A stretch of DNA of 64,000 bases from CAVRUF01 sp963716005 (GCA_963716005.1 OY970285.1:496001-560000), one strand, 5' to 3'. Numbered from the stretch's first letter, positions 46,748 through 56,062 are shown. The notes: generated from the sequence alone by a model not told the origin. A program made the numbers and translations.

Positions 46748-47912
46748 CATCGAGGCCGCGCGAGGGCTGGTCGCGGGCTACGCGCGCGTGACGCCCGTGC
46801 TCACGTCGGAGACGATCGGCGGGTTCGCCGGGCGGCCGATCGTGCTGAAGGCCGAGAACCTCCAGCGGACGGGCTCGTTCAAGATCCGCGGCGCCGTCGC
46901 GAAGATCGCGGGCCTCTCGGACGAGGAGCGGGCCGGGGGCGTCGTGGCGGCGAGCGCGGGCAACCATGGCCAGGCGGTCGCGTGGGCCGCGCGCGAGGCG
47001 GGCATTCCGGCGACGATCTTCGTGCCCGAGTTCGCGCCGATGGCGAAGGTCGACGCCGCGCGCGGCTACGGCGCCGAGGTGGTCATGACCGGCCTGGACT
47101 ACGACGAGGCCGACAAGGAGAGCCGCGCCCGCGCCGAGCAGGGCGCCACGCTGATCCACGCGTTCGAGGATCCGAAGGTGATCGCGGGCCAGGGCACGCT
47201 CGGGCTCGAGCTGGCCGAGCAGCTTCCGGCCGATACGGAGGTCGCGGTACTCCCGGTCGGCGGCGGGGGGCTCGCCTCCGGGATCGCGATCGCGCTACGC
47301 GAGCTGCGGCCCGAGCTGCGGCTCGTCGGCGTCCAGGCGGAGGCGTGCGCGCCGCTCGCGGGCGGGACGGTCGGCGGCCACACGATCGCGGACGGCATCG
47401 CCGTGAAGCATCCCGGCGAGCTGACCACGGCGATCCTGGCCGAGAAGCTCGACGAGATCGTCACGGTGACGGACGCGGAGATCGCGCACGCCATCGTCCT
47501 GCTCCTCGAACGGGCCAAGCTGGTCGTCGAGGGCGCCGGAGCAGCGTCGCTGGCCGCGCTCCTGGCCGGGAAGGTCGAGGGCTCGGGCCGCGCGGCCGCG
47601 CTCCTTTCGGGCGGCAACGTCGACGCGAGCGTGCTGATCGAGATCGCGCGCTACAGCCTCTCGCGCGCGGGGCGCTTCCTCGTCGTCCGCACGCAGGTTC
47701 CCGACCGGCCCGGCGCGCTCGCGAAGCTCCTCACGCAGATCGCCGGCGAGCGCGTGAACCTGATCGCCGTCCAGCACCAGCGCGAAGGGCTCGACGCCAC
47801 GCTCGGCGTCACCGGGGTCGAGCTCACGCTCCAGACCCGCGACGAGGAGCACTGCAACGAGGTGCTCGCCCGGCTCGTGGAGTGGGGCTACGACGCCGAG
47901 CGGCTCGGATGA
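46728..47912 (+). CDS. ilvA: Threonine ammonia-lyase (threonine dehydratase)
   Basis: PLP enzyme that converts threonine to 2-oxobutanoate, first step to isoleucine or to propionate. 394 residues. PLP lysine in GSFKIRGAVAKI, the VVAASAGNHGQAVAWAA phosphate loop, and the glycine-rich LPVGGGGLASG. A C-terminal ACT domain (about 320-394, RTQVPDRPGALAKLLTQIA) matches biodegradative/CsIlvA-type enzymes with allosteric control. The link with meaB suggests threonine to propionyl-CoA to succinyl-CoA catabolism, which is inference. ATG start. Confidence 0.9.
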   Translation: MGPTLSDIEAARGLVAGYARVTPVLTSETIGGFAGRPIVLKAENLQRTGSFKIRGAVAKIAGLSDEERAGGVVAASAGNHGQAVAWAAREAGIPATIFVPEFAPMAKVDAARGYGAEVVMTGLDYDEADKESRARAEQGATLIHAFEDPKVIAGQGTLGLELAEQLPADTEVAVLPVGGGGLASGIAIALRELRPELRLVGVQAEACAPLAGGTVGGHTIADGIAVKHPGELTTAILAEKLDEIVTVTDAEIAHAIVLLLERAKLVVEGAGAASLAALLAGKVEGSGRAAALLSGGNVDASVLIEIARYSLSRAGRFLVVRTQVPDRPGALAKLLTQIAGERVNLIAVQHQREGLDATLGVTGVELTLQTRDEEHCNEVLARLVEWGYDAERLG

Positions 47913-47918
47913 GCCTTT

Positions 47919-47942
47919 GGGCGCCCGCCGCAAGGGGCGCCC
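47919..47942. terminator. Bidirectional hairpin between convergent genes
   Basis: GGGCGCCC occurs twice (47919-47926 and 47935-47942), each its own reverse complement, forming an 8-bp stem around GCCGCAAG. It lies in the 42-base gap between ilvA and the convergent DUF4242 gene. Confidence 0.6.
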
Positions 47943-47954
47943 TTCGAGCTCCGG

Positions 47955-48203
47955 TCAGTCGCCCTGGATGACCTCGTAGATCTCGTCGGCGACGAGCCCG
48001 TGCGCCTCGCGGTGCACGGTGTGGGCGGCGTCGGCGTTCGGCGCCTCGACGAGGCAGAAGATCTTCCCAGCCTTCTCGTCGACCCAGTACTGCTTGTAGT
48101 CGACGTCGTGCGCCGCCTGCTCCTGCAGGTCGGCCATGTGCGCGGCGGCCACGTCGGTCGCTGACACGCCTTCCACGTTGTGCACGTCCATGAAGAGCGG
48201 CAT
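47955..48203 (-). CDS. DUF4242 (SCO4226-like nickel-binding) family protein
   Basis: An 82-residue ferredoxin-like-fold protein: MPLFMDVHNVEGVSATDVAAAHMADLQ, then DVDYKQYWVDEKAGKIFCLVEAPNADAAHTVHREAHGLVADEIYEV. The family includes the nickel-binding SCO4226 of Streptomyces; His residues in DVH, AAH, HTVHREAH could bind metal. ATG start. A single gene, upstream (minus strand) region 48204-48242 separates it from the acyl-CoA dehydrogenase stop. Confidence 0.85.
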   Translation of the reverse strand: MPLFMDVHNVEGVSATDVAAAHMADLQEQAAHDVDYKQYWVDEKAGKIFCLVEAPNADAAHTVHREAHGLVADEIYEVIQGD

Positions 48204-48242
48204 ACGCGTCCTCCTTGTGTCGGATCGCGCGATCTTACGCCG

Positions 48243-49378
48243 CTAGAGGCCGAGTTGCTTCGCGATGACCATCCGCTGCACCTCGTTCGTGCCCTCGCCG
48301 ATCTCCAGGATCTTCTGGTCGCGGTAGAAGCGCGAGATCGCGTACTCGTCCATGTAGCCGTAGCCGCCGTGGATCTGGAGGGCGTCGTTCACGACCCGGT
48401 TCGAGAGGAGGCCGGTGTAGAGCTTCGCCATCGCCGCCTCGGTCGCGAACGGGCGGCCTTCATCCTTCAGCCACGCCGCCTTGTAGACGAGCTGGCGCCC
48501 GGCCTCGATCTCGGTCGCCATGTCGGCGAGCTTGAACTGCACCGCCTGGAAGCGCGAGATCGACTTGCCGAACTGCTCGCGCTGCTTCGCGTACGTGAAC
48601 GCTTGCTCGTACGCGCCCTGCGCGATGCCGACGCCCATCGCCGCGACCGAGATCCGGCCGCCGTCGAGGATCTGCAGGAACTGGCGGAACCCTCGCCGCG
48701 CGGGCCGAGCAGGTTGCCCTCGGGCACGGCGACGTCGGAGAACGAGAGCTCGCGCGTGTCGGAGGCGCGCCACCCGATCTTCTCCATCGGCGCCGAGATC
48801 TCGTAGCCCGGCGTGCCGTTGGGGACGACGATGTTCGAGATCTCGTCCTCGCCCGTCTTCGCCGTGATCGTCGTCGCCCAGGTGATGTCCGTTCCCGCGT
48901 TCGTGATGAAGATCTTCGAGCCGTTCACGACCCACTGCCCGTCGCGTAGCTCGGCCGTGGTGCGCGTCGCGCCCGCGTCGGATCCGGCGCCGGGCTCGGT
49001 CAGGCCGAACGCAGCGAGCCGGCGGCCGGAGGCGAGGTCGGGGAGCCACTCGTTCTTCTGCTCCTCCGAGCCGAACATGAAGACCGGCATCGTCCCGAGC
49101 GAGGTGTGCGCGGCCACGGTGATCGCCACGGAGGAGTCGATCCGCGTCAGCTCCTCGATCGCGATCGCGTAGGCCAGCGTGTCGGCGCCGGCACCGCCGT
49201 ACTCCTCCGGAATCGGCACGCCCATGAGTCCGAGCTCGGCGAGGCCCGCGACGATCTCGTACGGGAAGCGGTGCTCCCGGTCGAGTGCCTCGGCCACCGG
49301 GGCGACCTGCGCCTCGGCGAACTCGCGCACGGTCGAGCGCAGCAGCTCGTGCTCGTCGGAGAGGTCGTAGTTCGTCAT
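48243..49378 (-). CDS. Acyl-CoA dehydrogenase (isovaleryl-CoA dehydrogenase-like), apparent frameshift
   Basis: FAD enzyme, about 378 residues. MTNYDLSDEHELLRSTVREFAEAQVAPVA, EEYGGAGADTLAYAIAIEEL, FGLTEPGAGSDAGATRT, then a -1 break near 48691 (a GGGG run reduced to GGG) before GFRQFLQILDGGRISVAAMGVGIAQGAYE, and the catalytic-end region LQIHGGYGYMDEY...ILEIGEGTNEVQRMVIAKQLGL. ATG start overlapping the pepA stop. With the carboxylase subunits and hydratase 5-13 kb away it fits branched-chain acyl-CoA breakdown. Confidence 0.85.
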
Positions 49379-50834
49379 TCGGTCGGGGGAGGGAGGACGC
49401 AAGCTCGACGACGAGGCGGACTCCGTAGCCGGTCGCGCCCGCGGGATAGTAGTCGCGTCCGCTGTCGAGGAACGCGGTACCCGCGATGTCGAGGTGCGCC
49501 CACGGGCCCTCGCCCGCGAACCGCTTGAGGAAGAGCGCCGCGATCGTGGCGCCGCCGCGCTTGGCCGGTGGCGTGTTCTTCACGTCGGCGATAGGCGAGT
49601 CGAGGTACTGCTGGTAGGCGGGATGCAGGGGCATGGGCCAGGCGTGGTCGCCGCTCGCCTTCGCCGCCGCCTCGACCCGGTCGCCCCACGCCTCGTCGTT
49701 CGAGAAGAGCCCCGCGTAGAAGTTGCCGAGCGCGACCTCGATCACGCCGGTCAGCGTGGCGAGGTCCACGAGGTGCGTCGCGCCTTCGTTGCGTGCATGG
49801 AGGAGCGCGTCGGCGAGGATCAGGCGGCCTTCGGCGTCTGTGTTGTTGACCTCGATCGTCGTCCCGTCGGCCGCGCGGACGACGTCGCCCGGTCGGGTCG
49901 CGTGGCCGGAGAGCATGTTCTCCGTCGCGGGCACGACCACGACGACGCGAACGGGCAGCTCGAGCTCGGCGATCGCGCCCAGCGCGGAGAGCGCCGCGGC
50001 GGCCCCGCCCATGTCCGACTTCATGTCCTCGAGCGAGGCGGCGGGCTTCAGCGAGTAGCCGCCCGAGTCGAAGGTGATCCCCTTGCCGACGACGCCGAGG
50101 ACGAGCTCCGGATCGGTCGGCGCCTCGGGCTCGTAGCGCAGCGTGATGAGGCGCGGCGGGTTGTGGCTTCCCGCCGAGACCGAGAGGAACGAGCCCATGC
50201 CCGCGGCCTCGATCTCCTCGGGGCCCATGATCTCGGCCGTGATGTGCTCGAAGCGCTCCTCGATCTCCTCGGCCACTTCGGCCAGGCGGAGCGGCGTGAG
50301 CGCGTTCGCCGGCGCGTTCACGAGGTCGCGCGCGCGGTTCTGCCAGCCCGCCACGAGCGTGGCGCGCTGCGCGCCTGCGAGCGCGTCCGCGGCGCCCGGG
50401 CCGCAGAGCGTGAGCGTCTCGAGCGGCGGCGACTTCTCGGCCTCGGTCTTCCAGCGCCCGGCGTCGTAGCGGCCGAGCACGAGCCCGTCGGCGATCGCCC
50501 GCGCCTGCTCGGCGGAGTCGATCCACCAGGCCACCGTCTTCGCCTTGCCGCGGGCAACGGCAGCGGCGACCGTGGAGAGCGCATCCGCATCGGCGTTCTC
50601 GCCCAGCCCGGCGATCGTGAGCCGCTTCGCGGCCAGCTCTCCGTCCAGGTGGAGCGTCGTCAGCTTTCCGCGCTTCCCGGTGAGCTCGCCGTCGGCAAGG
50701 AGCCGCTCGAGGCGGCCGCCGAGGCGCGCGTCCAGGCCGTGCAAATGCTCCAGCTCGACCGGCTCGGAAACCGCGAGCACGAGGACGTCGGCTTGGACGT
50801 CTTCGAGGGCGCTGCTACTGACTGCGACGTCCAT
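49375..50834 (-). CDS. pepA: Leucyl aminopeptidase (M17), probable frameshift at the very end
   Basis: Cytosolic zinc/manganese aminopeptidase, about 485 residues. The catalytic C-terminal domain has VGKGITFDSGGYSLKPAASLEDMKSDMGGAAAA, the signature NTDAEGRL, and the end AHLDIAGTAFLD...GATGYGVRLVVELA. In the given frame there is no stop after this point; adding one C to the CCCCC run at 49385-49389 gives a stop TGA that overlaps the ATG of the next gene, the arrangement expected for coupled genes. ATG start at 50834. Confidence 0.87.
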
Positions 50835-50984
50835 GGCGAGCCGATGCTAGCGACCCCCGGCCTCGAATGAGGCATTGCCCCTAAAGCCGGGCCGGAGACG
50901 CGCCGATACGGGCGAAGCGCACTTCGCGCTGTACTACCCTCTCCGCCCGCATTCCCCCCTCCCCGCGGGCGATCTCTCCCAGTG

Positions 50985-51006
50985 GAAGCCCTCTTCGGAG
51001 GGCTTC
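50985..51006 (+). promoter_or_regulatory. TTCG-loop hairpin in the MFS leader
   Basis: GAAGCCCTC, loop TTCG, GAGGGCTTC: a perfect 9-bp stem with an extra-stable tetraloop, 14 bases before the MFS GTG. A second inverted repeat CGCCCGC/GCGGGCG lies just upstream (50944-50971). Both lie in the divergent region between pepA and the MFS gene, so an attenuator is more likely than a terminator of an upstream gene. Confidence 0.5.
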
Positions 51007-51020
51007 TGCGTTGGTCGGTA

Positions 51021-52238
51021 GTGTCCGAGCCCGTGGACGAGAACGCGCCTGTCGACCGAAAAGCGATGACCGCGCTCTCGTCGGGACACCTCGTCACCGA
51101 CCTGGCGCAGGGCGCGCTCCCGGCGTTCCTGCCGTTCCTCGTGGACAAGTTCGAGCTGAGCTACACGATGGCGGCAGCGCTCGTCCTCGCCGGGACGTTC
51201 GCCTCGTCGATCATCCAGCCGTTCTTCGGCCTCTGGTCGGACGCGCGCGGCGCGCTGTGGCTCCTGCCCACGGGCGTCGCGATCGCCGGCGTGGGGATGG
51301 CGGCGGCGGCGGTCGTCCCGTCGTACTGGCTCGTCGTCCTGGCCGTGATCGTCTCCGGTCTCGGCGTCGCCGCGTACCACCCCGAAGGATCGAAGTTCGC
51401 GAGCTACGTGAGCGGCGGCCGGCGCGCGAGCGGCATGTCGTTCTTCTCGGTCGGCGGGAACATCGGCTTCGCGCTCGGGCCGCTGGTCGCGTCGTTCGTG
51501 ATCCTCACCCTCGGCCTCGGCCTCGAGGGCGGCGTGCTGATCGCGATCCCCGGGCTCGTCGTCGGCGTTGCGCTCCTCTTCTCGCTTCGCTACCTGGCGA
51601 GCTTCGCGCCGACGTCCGAGACGGGCTTCGGCGGGAGCCGCGAGCGCAGCCAGCGCCGCGGCATGGCGGTGCTCCTCGGCGTGGTCGGCCTGCGCTCGGT
51701 CGCGCACATGGGCCTCTTCACGTTCGTGCCGCTCTACGAGATCTCGCGCGGGAGGAGCGAGGCCTACGGGATCCACCTGCTCTCGGCGTTCCTCCTCGCC
51801 GGCGCCGTGGGGACGCTCATCGGCGGCCCGCTCGCCGACCGCTTCGGGCGCCGGCGGATGATGCGCATGAGCTACGCGGTCGCCGCGCCGCTGATCGCGG
51901 TCTACGCGGTCGCGGGAGGCCCGGTCGGCGCGGCCGCGCTGATCCTCTCCGGCGCCGCGCTCGTCGGGACGTTCGGCGTCAGCCTCGTCATGGCGCAGGA
52001 GTACATGCCGTCGCGCGTCGGCCTCGCGTCGGGGCTCTCGATCGGGATGGCGATCGGCCTCGGCGGCATCGCGGCGATCTCGCTCGGCGCCGTGGCGGAC
52101 GACGTTTCGATCGAGGCGGCCGTCCTCATCACGGCCATCGGCCCGGCGCTCGGGTGGCTCCTCACCTTCGCGCTTCCAAAGGCGAGGGTGCGGGTGCGGC
52201 AACCCGAGCCGATCGCCGCACCCGCTCCCCTCGGCTAG
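51021..52238 (+). CDS. MFS transporter, fosmidomycin-resistance (Fsr)-like
   Basis: A 405-residue MFS protein with 12 predicted helices. The pattern LSSGHLVTDLAQGALPAFLPFLVDKFELSYTMAAALVLAGTFASSIIQPFFGLWSD closely follows the Fsr group, as does AAYHPEGSKFASYVSGGRRASGMSFFSVGGNIGFALGPL. The helix 8-9 loop has LADRFGRRRMM. GTG at 51021 is chosen (GTG at 51033 is possible); an earlier in-frame GTG at 50982 lies inside the TTCG hairpin. Substrate unknown. Its stop abuts the stop of the convergent DJ-1 gene (CTAGCTAG). Confidence 0.87.
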   Translation: MSEPVDENAPVDRKAMTALSSGHLVTDLAQGALPAFLPFLVDKFELSYTMAAALVLAGTFASSIIQPFFGLWSDARGALWLLPTGVAIAGVGMAAAAVVPSYWLVVLAVIVSGLGVAAYHPEGSKFASYVSGGRRASGMSFFSVGGNIGFALGPLVASFVILTLGLGLEGGVLIAIPGLVVGVALLFSLRYLASFAPTSETGFGGSRERSQRRGMAVLLGVVGLRSVAHMGLFTFVPLYEISRGRSEAYGIHLLSAFLLAGAVGTLIGGPLADRFGRRRMMRMSYAVAAPLIAVYAVAGGPVGAAALILSGAALVGTFGVSLVMAQEYMPSRVGLASGLSIGMAIGLGGIAAISLGAVADDVSIEAAVLITAIGPALGWLLTFALPKARVRVRQPEPIAAPAPLG

Positions 52239-52823
52239 CTAGCCGACGGCGGCCTTCGCGGCCTCGCGCTGCTCGGCGTGGATGCCCTCGGCGAACTCCT
52301 CGACGATCTTGGAGCAGAAGGCCGGGAGGTCGTCCGGTTTGCGGCTCGAGACGAGGCCCTTGTCGACGCGGCACTCCTCGTCGACCCACTTGCCGCCCGC
52401 GTTCTCGATGTCGGTGCGAAGCGACGGCCACGAGGTGATCGTGCGCCCCTCGAGGACACCGGCCTCGATCAGGATCCACGGGCCGTGGCAGATGACGCCG
52501 ACGGGCTTCCCGGCGAGGAAGAAGTCGCGGACGAACACGACCGCGTCCTCGTCCATCCGGATCGCGTCGGCATTGACGACGCCTCCGGGCAGGACGAGCC
52601 CGTCGAAGTCGCCGGCGTTCACGTCGCCGGTCGTCTCGTCGACCTGGAACGTGTCGCCCTTGTCGATGTGGTCCATGCCGAGAATCTCCCCCGGCTCGGG
52701 GGCGACGAGCACCGGCTCGGCGCCGGCGCTCTCGACCGCCTTCCACGGTTCGGTCAACTCGATCTGCTCCACGCCGTCGGTCGCGAGGAACGCGATCCGC
52801 TTGTCGTTCAGTCGGTTGGTCAT
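52239..52823 (-). CDS. DJ-1/PfpI family protein
   Basis: A 194-residue class I glutamine amidotransferase-like protein of the PfpI/YhbO group (protease, glyoxalase III or protein deglycase). The nucleophile elbow is VICHGPW with Cys112-His113, and GVEQIELTEPWKAVESAG carries the conserved Glu. The C-terminal part (ITSWPSLRTDIENAGGKWVDEECRVDKGLVSSRKPDDLPAF) is typical. ATG start; probably single-gene transcript, divergent from the SDR gene 74 bases away. Confidence 0.9.
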   Translation of the reverse strand: MTNRLNDKRIAFLATDGVEQIELTEPWKAVESAGAEPVLVAPEPGEILGMDHIDKGDTFQVDETTGDVNAGDFDGLVLPGGVVNADAIRMDEDAVVFVRDFFLAGKPVGVICHGPWILIEAGVLEGRTITSWPSLRTDIENAGGKWVDEECRVDKGLVSSRKPDDLPAFCSKIVEEFAEGIHAEQREAAKAAVG

Positions 52824-52897
52824 GGTTGTCCCCCTTCGATTGCTACCCCTGACTCGTACCGACCCGGCGCGTTCCGAAACACGGTCTAATACCCATC

Positions 52898-53651
52898 GTG
52901 CGCAGCTACGTGATCGGGGGCGGAAGCCGCGGCCTGGGCCGCGCGGTCGCGGACGAGCTCGTGCGCCGCGGAGACCGCGTTCTCCTGGTCGCGCGCAACG
53001 AGGATTCGCTCGCCGAGGCCGTCGCGACGCTGGGCGAACGGGCGCTCTCGGTCGCCGCCGATCTCGGGTCGTCCGAGGGCGCCGAGGTCGTCGCGGCGGC
53101 GGTCGACGAGCAGCTCGGCGGCTCCATCGACGGCGCGCTCGTGAACCAGGGCGGCCCTCCGGCCGGGAACATGCTCGACCTCTCGGACGAGCAGTGGCAC
53201 ACGGCGTTCGAGCTCTGCATCGCGGGCCCGATCCGGCTCGTGCGGGCGCTTCAGCCGAAGTTCTCCGACGGCGCGTCGGTCGTGTTCGTCGCGTCGTCGT
53301 CCACGCGGAAGCCGATCCCCGGGCTGGATGCGTCGAACGTGCTGCGCCCCGGCGTCGCCGCGCTCGTGGCCGCGCTGGCCCGTGCGCTCGCGCCGGCGGT
53401 TCGCGTGAACGCAGTCTCGCCGGGCCGGTTCGACACCGAGCGCGGCGAGTCGGTGCTCGTCGCCCGCGCCGAGGCCCGCGGCGTGCCGGTGGAGGAGGAG
53501 CGTGCCGCGATGGCGTCGCTCATCCCGGCCGGGCGCTTCGGCGAGCACCGACGAGTTCGCGCGCGCGTGCGCGTTTCTCCTCTCGCCCGAGGCGTCCTAC
53601 ATCACGGGCGCGAACCTCGCCGTGGACGGCGGGCTCGTCGTCGCGACCTAG
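52898..53651 (+). CDS. Short-chain dehydrogenase/reductase, apparent frameshift
   Basis: About 251 residues. The Rossmann motif is GGGSRGLGRAVADELV; NQGGPPAG replaces the usual NNAG. The catalytic Tyr-x3-Lys is not clearly present (ASSSTRKPIPGLDASNVLRPGVAAL: Ser present, Tyr replaced), so classic SDR activity is uncertain. A +1 break near 53546, within the GRFGE..DEFA motif, leads to AFLLSPEASYITGANLAVDGGL. GTG start. Shares CTAG with the convergent carboxylase gene. Confidence 0.8.
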
Positions 53652-55273
53652 TCGGAGAGCTCGACGAGCACCATGCCGGCGGTGACGCGGTCGCCCTCGG
53701 CGACGTGGACGGCCTTCACGGTTCCGTCGAACGGCGAGAGGAGCGGCGTCTCCATCTTCATCGCCTCCACGACGACGAGCGGCTGCCGCGCCTCGACCCG
53801 GTCACCCTCGGAGACGAGCACGCGGATCACGGTGCCCGGCATCGGCGCGGCGACGGTCGGCTCGCCCGTCGCGCCGCCGTGGGCGGCCGTCTCGAGCACG
53901 GGCGGCGGCTGCGGCGCGGGCGCCGGCCGCGCCGGATCGCGGTTCACGCGCCAGTAGCTCCGCCAGACCGGTGGCACGCGCGGGTAGCGGTGGAGCGGCG
54001 GGTTCTCCGTCAGGAACGCGGTGGTCGCGTCGCCTGCGCGGAACGCCGGGTGGTCGACGAGCCAGCGCAGGAACGGGAGGTTCGTCACCACGCCCGCGAC
54101 GCGGGTCTCGGCGAGCGCGGCGGCGAGCCGGTCGAGCGCCTCGTCGCGGGTTTCCCCGACCGCGACGAGCTTGGCGATCATCGGGTCGTAGGCGACCGGT
54201 ACCTCGTCTCCCGCGGCGACTCCGGCATCGACACGGACGCCCTCGGGGAACTCCAGCTCCGTGATCGTCCCGGCCTGGGGGAGGAACGTCAGCGGATGCT
54301 CGGCGTAGAGGCGCGCCTCGACGGCGTGGCCCTCTGGATCGCGGGTCTCGAGCGCGAGCGGCTCGCCGGCCGCGACCAGCAGCTGCTGCTCCACGAGATC
54401 GACGCCGGTCACGAGCTCGGTGACCGGATGCTCGACCTGGATGCGCGCGTTCAGCTCGAGGAAGGCGAAGCGGCCGTCCTCGCCGAGGATGAACTCGGCC
54501 GTGCCGGCGCCCTGGTAGCGAAGCGCGCGGGCGAGCGCGACGGCCGCGTCGCCCATCTCGCGGCGCAGCTCGGCGTCGACGGCGGGGGAGGGGCTCTCCT
54601 CGAGCACCTTCTGGTGGCGGCGCTGGACGGAGCAGTCGCGCTCGCCGAGGGAGATCGCGTTTCCGTGCGCGTCGGCGAGGAGCTGGATCTCGACGTGGCG
54701 CGGCCGCTCGACGTAGCGCTCGAAGAAGACCGTGTCGTCGCCGAAGCCGGCGAGCGCCTCCCGCTTCGCCGCCTCCACGGCTTCGTCCAGCTCCTCGGGC
54801 GTGCGTACGACGCGCATGCCGCGCCCGCCGCCGCCGGCCGCGGCCTTGATGATCAGCGGGAACCCGACCTCCTCCGGCGTGCCGGTCTCGATCACGGGGA
54901 CGCCCGCCTCGGCCGCGATCCGCTTCGCCTCGAGCTTGTCCCCGGCCGAGCGGATGACGTCCGGCGGCGGGCCGACCCAGGTGAGCCCGGCCTCGGTGAC
55001 GGCCTCGGCCAGCGCGGGGCTCTCCGCGAGGAAGCCGTAGCCGGGATGGACGGCGTCGGCGCCGGCGCGCTCGGCCGCGGCGACGATCTCGGCGGGGTCG
55101 AGGTAGGACGCGATCGGCTCGACGCGGTCGGCCTCGCGCGTGTGGAGCGCGCCCTTGTCGTCGGGCGCGAAGACGGCCACGGTTGAGATTCCGAGCCGCC
55201 GGCACGTCGCGAACACGCGAACCGCGATCTCGCCGCGGTTGGCTACGAGCAGGGTCCGGACGGCGTCGGGCAC
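53648..55273 (-). CDS. Acyl-CoA carboxylase alpha subunit: biotin carboxylase plus BCCP
   Basis: A 541-residue biotin-dependent carboxylase subunit. Biotin carboxylase domain: LLVANRGEIAVRVF, HPGYGFLAE, ATP-grasp loop AAAGGGGRGM, HVEIQLL, FLELNARIQVEHPVTE. The last 70 residues are the biotinyl domain with the biotinylated lysine in EAMKMETP. The BT/linker domain is much shorter than in well-known alpha subunits of 600-670 residues. With the methylcrotonyl-type beta subunit 5 kb away it probably forms a methylcrotonyl-CoA carboxylase. GTG start. Confidence 0.9.
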   Translation of the reverse strand: MPDAVRTLLVANRGEIAVRVFATCRRLGISTVAVFAPDDKGALHTREADRVEPIASYLDPAEIVAAAERAGADAVHPGYGFLAESPALAEAVTEAGLTWVGPPPDVIRSAGDKLEAKRIAAEAGVPVIETGTPEEVGFPLIIKAAAGGGGRGMRVVRTPEELDEAVEAAKREALAGFGDDTVFFERYVERPRHVEIQLLADAHGNAISLGERDCSVQRRHQKVLEESPSPAVDAELRREMGDAAVALARALRYQGAGTAEFILGEDGRFAFLELNARIQVEHPVTELVTGVDLVEQQLLVAAGEPLALETRDPEGHAVEARLYAEHPLTFLPQAGTITELEFPEGVRVDAGVAAGDEVPVAYDPMIAKLVAVGETRDEALDRLAAALAETRVAGVVTNLPFLRWLVDHPAFRAGDATTAFLTENPPLHRYPRVPPVWRSYWRVNRDPARPAPAPQPPPVLETAAHGGATGEPTVAAPMPGTVIRVLVSEGDRVEARQPLVVVEAMKMETPLLSPFDGTVKAVHVAEGDRVTAGMVLVELSD

Positions 55274-55338
55274 GGCGTGAGCTTACGGGGGCGAGTACGT
55301 TTCCTCCGCCGCAGGCGACCCGACGACAGGGGGAGAAC

Positions 55339-55623
55339 ATGTACGTCACGTTTCGGTACTGGACAGACAGCAAGAGCCTCGTCGACGCACTCGTCGCGAA
55401 GCGGGATGAGGTCGAACGGCTGATCGGCGGGATCGCCGGGTTCCGCGCGTACTACCTCGTGCCGACCGGCGAGGGCGCCGCCGTGTCCGTCAACGTCTTC
55501 GACGACCAGGCGGGCGCCGAGGAGTCGAATCGCGTGGCGGCCGAGTGGGTTCGGGAGAACCTTTCCGACGTCTCGATGAGCCCGCCGCAGATCTCGGCGG
55601 GCGAGGCGGTGATCACCTTCTAG
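55339..55623 (+). CDS. Small dimeric alpha/beta-barrel-like hypothetical protein
   Basis: A 94-residue protein: MYVTFRYWTDSKSLVDALVAKRDEVERLIGGIAGFRAYYLVPTGEGAAVSVNVFDDQAGAEESNRVAAEWV. The pattern of strands and helices and the WVRENL element resemble antibiotic-biosynthesis-monooxygenase-like (ABM) folds. Function unknown. ATG start with GGGGGAG six bases upstream. Shares CTAG as stop with the convergent cupin gene. Confidence 0.7.
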   Translation: MYVTFRYWTDSKSLVDALVAKRDEVERLIGGIAGFRAYYLVPTGEGAAVSVNVFDDQAGAEESNRVAAEWVRENLSDVSMSPPQISAGEAVITF

Positions 55624-55970
55624 CCGGCCTCGTAGCGCTCCTTGTAGTCCTCGCGCACGGGCTGGAAGACGTCGATCACCGTCGCGCCCTCGGGCCCGCA
55701 GCGCGCGCCGTGCTCGATCCCGCCGGGAATGACGTACGCGTCCATCGGCCCCACGTGATGGTCCTGTCCGTCGATCTCGAGGATCTGTACGCCGCGCAAG
55801 CACACGCCGAGCTGCTCGTGCGGGTGCGAGTGCGCCGGGACGACCGAGCCGGGCTCGAGCTCGACCAGGTTCACCTGCGCGCCCTCGCCGAAGAGCGGCT
55901 GGAAGCTCACCCCGTCGACGAGCTCCATCGAGCGGAGGTCGGTCAGCTTGAGGAACTGCAGCTCGGCCAT
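55620..55970 (-). CDS. Cupin domain protein
   Basis: A 116-residue single-domain cupin. Motif 1 is PGSVVPAHSHPHEQLGVCLRGVQILEIDG, with two His and a Glu position, motif 2 PGGIEHGARCGPEG with the fourth ligand His. It should bind a divalent metal. Function in an unknown small-molecule pathway. ATG at 55970 (an in-frame ATG 4 codons upstream is possible). Confidence 0.82.
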   Translation of the reverse strand: MAELQFLKLTDLRSMELVDGVSFQPLFGEGAQVNLVELEPGSVVPAHSHPHEQLGVCLRGVQILEIDGQDHHVGPMDAYVIPGGIEHGARCGPEGATVIDVFQPVREDYKERYEAG

Positions 55971-56002
55971 GGCTCCGATCATCGCAGAGCCGTGGGCCGC
56001 TT

Positions 56003-56062
56003 GGCACAGATCCGGCACGTTCTGCGCACCACACGCGCGAATTTCCACGTTACGCTCGGGCG
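56003..56062 (-). repeat. Dispersed intergenic repeat, copy C
   Basis: In the 134-base gap between the cupin and enoyl-CoA hydratase genes. Its reverse complement aligns with copy A: AGCGTAACG, then 33 of 45 positions identical, including GCGCA.AACG.GCCG.ATCTGTGCC. Its own strand starts CCGGCACG like copies B (reverse complement) and D. CCACACGC/GCGTGTGG flanks part of it as an inverted repeat. Confidence 0.65.
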
